From UBA6136 sp041158345 (GTDB lineage: Bacteria > Pseudomonadota > Gammaproteobacteria > Methylococcales > Methylococcaceae): 64,000 bases of DNA. The notes beneath the pieces are model-generated. The model had not been told where the DNA came from and did no database searches. It was given only the letters and a program-made list of their open reading frames with translations. Shown here piece by piece: positions 61,585-64,000 of this stretch (within the stretch, counting starts at the first letter, position 1; each line of letters begins with the position of its first letter). The position numbers and the translations under genes are program-made. The stretch covers positions 1-64,000 of the forward strand of contig JBEBBO010000122.1 of assembly GCA_041158345.1 (NCBI GenBank), read 5' to 3'.

Positions 61585-62319
61585 TCAAGATTTGCCAACT
61601 TCTTCTACTAGAGGAAGATGGGCACGGCGCTGAAGCCACATTACCCCCATCAAGTCCCAGATCCCGACCCATAGCCGATGCCAGGTGCCGTACTTTGAGA
61701 CACCCAGAGTTCTTGGACGGTGATTGACCTCGACAGAGACAATCCTTGCCCCTGCCCTTTGGGCCAACGCCGGCAAGAATCGATGCATATGATCGAAGTA
61801 GGGCATCTCAAGGAACAATCCCCGATCAAAAAGTTTGAGACCACAACCGGTATCAGGGGTTGCGTCCCCCAGAAGGCCCGCTCGGACTCGATTGGCAATT
61901 CGAGACGAGAGCTTTCGCCAGCCGGTGTCCTTGCGGTTTTTTCGATATCCGGCAATGAGGGCTTTGCCGCCACTCTGGGTGAGTTCCTGCCAAGCCTTGT
62001 ACATCGCTGGAATATTCGCCGGGTCATTCTGCCCATCACCATCCAAGGTGGCGATAACTGCACCTCGGGCGACAATCACTCCGGTCCTCACCGCTGTGCT
62101 CTGTCCACAGCACTTCACATGCCTGATAACGCGTAACACGGAAAATTCAGCGCTGAGCGCCTGAAGGCGGGCCAACGTATCATCGGAACTGCCATCATCA
62201 ACGTAGATGATTTCATAAGCACCTAGGCCAGATACCGCTGTAACGATCTCCTCAATCAGGGGACGTAGATTTTCGTTTTCGTTATGGACAGGAACCACAA
62301 CACTCAACTGGATACTCAT
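61585..62319 (-). CDS. Family 2 glycosyltransferase, polyprenyl-phosphate sugar synthase type
   Basis: This 244-residue GT-A enzyme resembles dolichol-phosphate mannose synthase and ArnC-like proteins. It shows LSVVVPVHNENENLRPL, IIYVDDGSSDDTLARL, VKCCGQSTAVRTGVIVARG, the catalytic ATLDGDGQNDPANIP and DTGCGLKLFDRGLFLEMP. HRPRTLGVSKYGTWHRLW is the acceptor-phosphate end. The two membrane helices of ArnC are lacking. It should move a sugar from a nucleotide donor to undecaprenyl phosphate; which sugar is unknown. ATG 62319 has AGGTG upstream. purM ends nine bases before it. Confidence 0.92.
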   Translation of the reverse strand: MSIQLSVVVPVHNENENLRPLIEEIVTAVSGLGAYEIIYVDDGSSDDTLARLQALSAEFSVLRVIRHVKCCGQSTAVRTGVIVARGAVIATLDGDGQNDPANIPAMYKAWQELTQSGGKALIAGYRKNRKDTGWRKLSSRIANRVRAGLLGDATPDTGCGLKLFDRGLFLEMPYFDHMHRFLPALAQRAGARIVSVEVNHRPRTLGVSKYGTWHRLWVGIWDLMGVMWLQRRAHLPLVEEVGKS

Positions 62320-62327
62320 CTTTTCAC

Positions 62328-63389
62328 CTACCATGACCCGGTATAACTGACCGCAGGCGGGCCATCCGTTGCAACGACTTCACCAATGCTAAAGCACACT
62401 TCTCCCGCACCCGACAATTGCATCAGCGCCTGTGCTTCTTCAGCTGCAGGAACGCAGACGATCATCCCTATTCCACAGTTGAAAGTCTTGAGCATTTCAT
62501 GATCAGCCACCCGACCGCGATCCTTGAGCCAATTGAATACCGGAGGTCTCTCGAATCCGTCGAGATTAATGACCGCTGCTGTTCCTTTGGGGAGGACACG
62601 CGGAAGATTTTCAGTAATTCCGCCCCCTGTAATATGCGCAAAGGCATGGACTTCCGACCCGTGCAAGAGACTGATCAGCGACTTCACATAAATTCGCGTG
62701 GGCTCCATCAGCGCATCAGCAAGCTTTTTATCCCCACACATGGATTCAAGGGCGTCGGAGCCGACTTTTTCAATGACCTTCCGAATCAGGGAGTAACCAT
62801 TCGAATGAGGCCCTGATGAGGCGAGGCCAATTAGCCGGTCACCAGGACGAACCCGGGTACCATCAAGCATGGCCGATTTCTCGACTATGCCGACGCAAAA
62901 ACCCGCAAGATCGTAGTCACCCGCTTCATACATTCCGGGCATCTCTGCCGTCTCGCCACCGACCAGCGCGCAACCTGCGAGTTCACAGCCCTTCCCGATA
63001 CCCTCAATGACAGACGCTGCCACATCAACATCCAATTGTCCTGTGGCGTAATAATCCAAGAAGAAAAGCGGCTCAGCCCCCTGCACAACGATATCGTTGA
63101 CGCACATTGCGACGAGATCGATACCAACTCCGCCGTGACGCCCCGTGTCGATCGCTAATTTCAGTTTGGTACCCACACCATCCGTTCCGGCCACCAGGAC
63201 AGGTTCACGGAAACGTCCCACCGGGAGTTCAAAAAGGGATCCAAATCCGCCTAGACCCGCCAGAACACCGGGAATCCGGGTTCTTGCAGCAATAGGCTTG
63301 ATTCTCTCCACCAGGGCATTCCCCGCCTCGATATCAACGCCAGCCTTTCGGTAATCCAAAGACTCGCTATCCTCGCGCTTGTCGCTCAA
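62328..63389 (-). CDS. purM: Phosphoribosylformylglycinamidine cyclo-ligase
   Basis: PurM closes the imidazole ring to AIR in purine synthesis. The 353 residues show DYRKAGVDIEAGNALVERIKP, LVAGTDGVGTKLKLAID, IDLVAMCVNDIVVQGAEPLFFLDYYA, VGGETAEMPGMY and FAHITGGGITENLPRVLP. The start is TTG at 63389 with GGAGA upstream. In many gammaproteobacteria purM is followed by purN; here a glycosyltransferase follows instead. It is divergent from the heme A synthase gene. Confidence 0.96.
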   Translation of the reverse strand: MSDKREDSESLDYRKAGVDIEAGNALVERIKPIAARTRIPGVLAGLGGFGSLFELPVGRFREPVLVAGTDGVGTKLKLAIDTGRHGGVGIDLVAMCVNDIVVQGAEPLFFLDYYATGQLDVDVAASVIEGIGKGCELAGCALVGGETAEMPGMYEAGDYDLAGFCVGIVEKSAMLDGTRVRPGDRLIGLASSGPHSNGYSLIRKVIEKVGSDALESMCGDKKLADALMEPTRIYVKSLISLLHGSEVHAFAHITGGGITENLPRVLPKGTAAVINLDGFERPPVFNWLKDRGRVADHEMLKTFNCGIGMIVCVPAAEEAQALMQLSGAGEVCFSIGEVVATDGPPAVSYTGSW

Positions 63390-63625
63390 AAAAGTTCTCC
63401 GAAGTCATTCGTACTATGGCGGAACCCAGATCCCGCGAAGAGACACTGGGTGCCGCCTGAGATGGGGTGATTGTGCTATTTTAGCGCGTCTTCGGTCTGA
63501 AAGGCCCTGATCATAGCGTTCCGCTTAAAGGGAATTCTTTCAGGCTTCACAGACCGTTCGCTTTCATTGTGAGGGCCCCCGCTGCGCCGGGATTTCCAGA
63601 GCACCAGCCTTAAACGTTTCTTACC
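63390..63625. other. Divergent region purM / heme A synthase
   Basis: 236 bases separate the two divergent starts. GGTCTG (63495-63500) and CAGACC (63549-63554) can pair, with CTGAAAG and CTTTCAG inside, a possible folded leader or operator. I see no clear promoter and no small gene. A PurR-like site was looked for and not found. Confidence 0.4.
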
Positions 63626-64000
63626 ATGGATCGAGACCAGATCGTTGAGAAATTCATCCGCATCGGACTGATTACGGTGACCGCGGTTTATCTGCTTATC
63701 CTTGTTGGAGGCATTGTTCGCGCATCCGGGTCAGGGATGGGTTGTCCTGACTGGCCGACCTGTTTTGGTCGACTGGTTCCACCCACGTCAGAGAGCCAGC
63801 TACCACCGGATTACCATGAACGGTATATCGGTTACGGCGACACCACGTTCAATGTCTTAAAAACCTGGACCGAGTACCTGAATCGTTTGCTAGGCGTTTC
63901 CATCGGAATCCTCATTCTGACGACGCTGATTCGCTCACTCCCGTTCAGAAAGATTTCGCCCCCCGTTTTTTATTTTTCCCTGACGAGCTTCCTCCTGGTC
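63626..64000 (+). CDS. ctaA: Heme A synthase, N-terminal part (runs off window)
   Basis: The first 125 residues of a COX15/CtaA membrane enzyme that oxidises heme O to heme A for cytochrome aa3-type oxidases. The first helix (LITVTAVYLLILVGGIVRASGSGMG) leads to CPDWPTCFGRLVPP, the conserved loop with its cysteine pair. HERYIGYGDTTFNVLKTWTEYLNRLLG follows, where the usual histidine of the family would be expected in the ExxNR-type stretch. A second helix and the start of a third reach the window end. An in-frame stop lies just upstream of the ATG, fixing the start. No ribosome site is clear. Confidence 0.9.
   Translation, partial: MDRDQIVEKFIRIGLITVTAVYLLILVGGIVRASGSGMGCPDWPTCFGRLVPPTSESQLPPDYHERYIGYGDTTFNVLKTWTEYLNRLLGVSIGILILTTLIRSLPFRKISPPVFYFSLTSFLLV

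Overview
The window is a chromosomal core-gene segment of a Gram-negative gammaproteobacterium. The evidence is the linkage groups valS-holC-pepA facing lptF-lptG, kdsD-kdsC-lptC-lptA-lptB-rpoN-hpf-rapZ, mlaF-E-D-B-murA-hisG-hisD-hisC, coaE-zapD-yacG, apaG-apaH and rpoZ-spoT-ridA-recG, together with complete LPS-export and outer-membrane lipid genes. I cannot name the genus. A bc1 complex, a heme A synthase start and an APS-type sulfate reductase point to an aerobically respiring, sulfate-assimilating organism. A protein resembling the PQQ-dehydrogenase-associated ABC binding family hints at methylotroph-like relatives, but this is weak. No CRISPR array, insertion sequence, integrase or prophage is visible. 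Coding density is very high, many genes overlap by 1-4 bases, and TTG or GTG starts are common. No stretch above 300 bases lacks a gene.

Layout. 1-6747: partial glycosyltransferase, mpl, then divergent apaG-apaH-AI-2E permease, converging on acnB. 6877-12945 (minus): ppk with an unusual N-terminal helix-hairpin-helix extension, msrB, sspB, petA-petB-petC. 13147-20217 (minus): an mlaF-E-D-B operon with no mlaC, then murA-hisG-hisD-hisC. 20511-25869: class II aldolase, speE with a DUF4404 gene, divergent speA, and a 3-hydroxyisobutyrate-dehydrogenase-like gene. 25893-28764: a second MCE/Mla-type ABC transporter with a STAS-permease fusion. 28819-36269: kdsD, kdsC, lptC, lptA, lptB, rpoN, hpf, rapZ and a periplasmic binding protein. 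36322-45019: tRNA-Phe, fdxA, cysH, yacG, zapD, coaE, pilD, valS, holC, pepA. 45215-54420 (plus): lptF, lptG, a thioredoxin-like gene, pgk, rpoZ, spoT, ridA, recG. 54421-62319 (minus): a Sel1 lipoprotein, a DUF2760-Hsp70-Hsp70 cassette, two small exported proteins and a glycosyltransferase. 62328-64000: purM and the start of a heme A synthase.

Functionally the window is rich in envelope biogenesis. It holds precursor synthesis and recycling (murA, mpl, kdsC, kdsD), most of the LPS bridge (lptA, B, C, F, G), two MCE lipid transporters, and RapZ, which controls amino-sugar supply. The least understood part is the cassette at 55290-60528. It encodes a membrane-anchored DUF2760 protein and two divergent Hsp70s, translationally coupled, and is the best candidate here for an undescribed system. 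Other points of interest are the HhH-PPK fusion, the missing mlaC beside an MlaD with a long tail, and the solitary PQQ-type binding protein overlapping rapZ.
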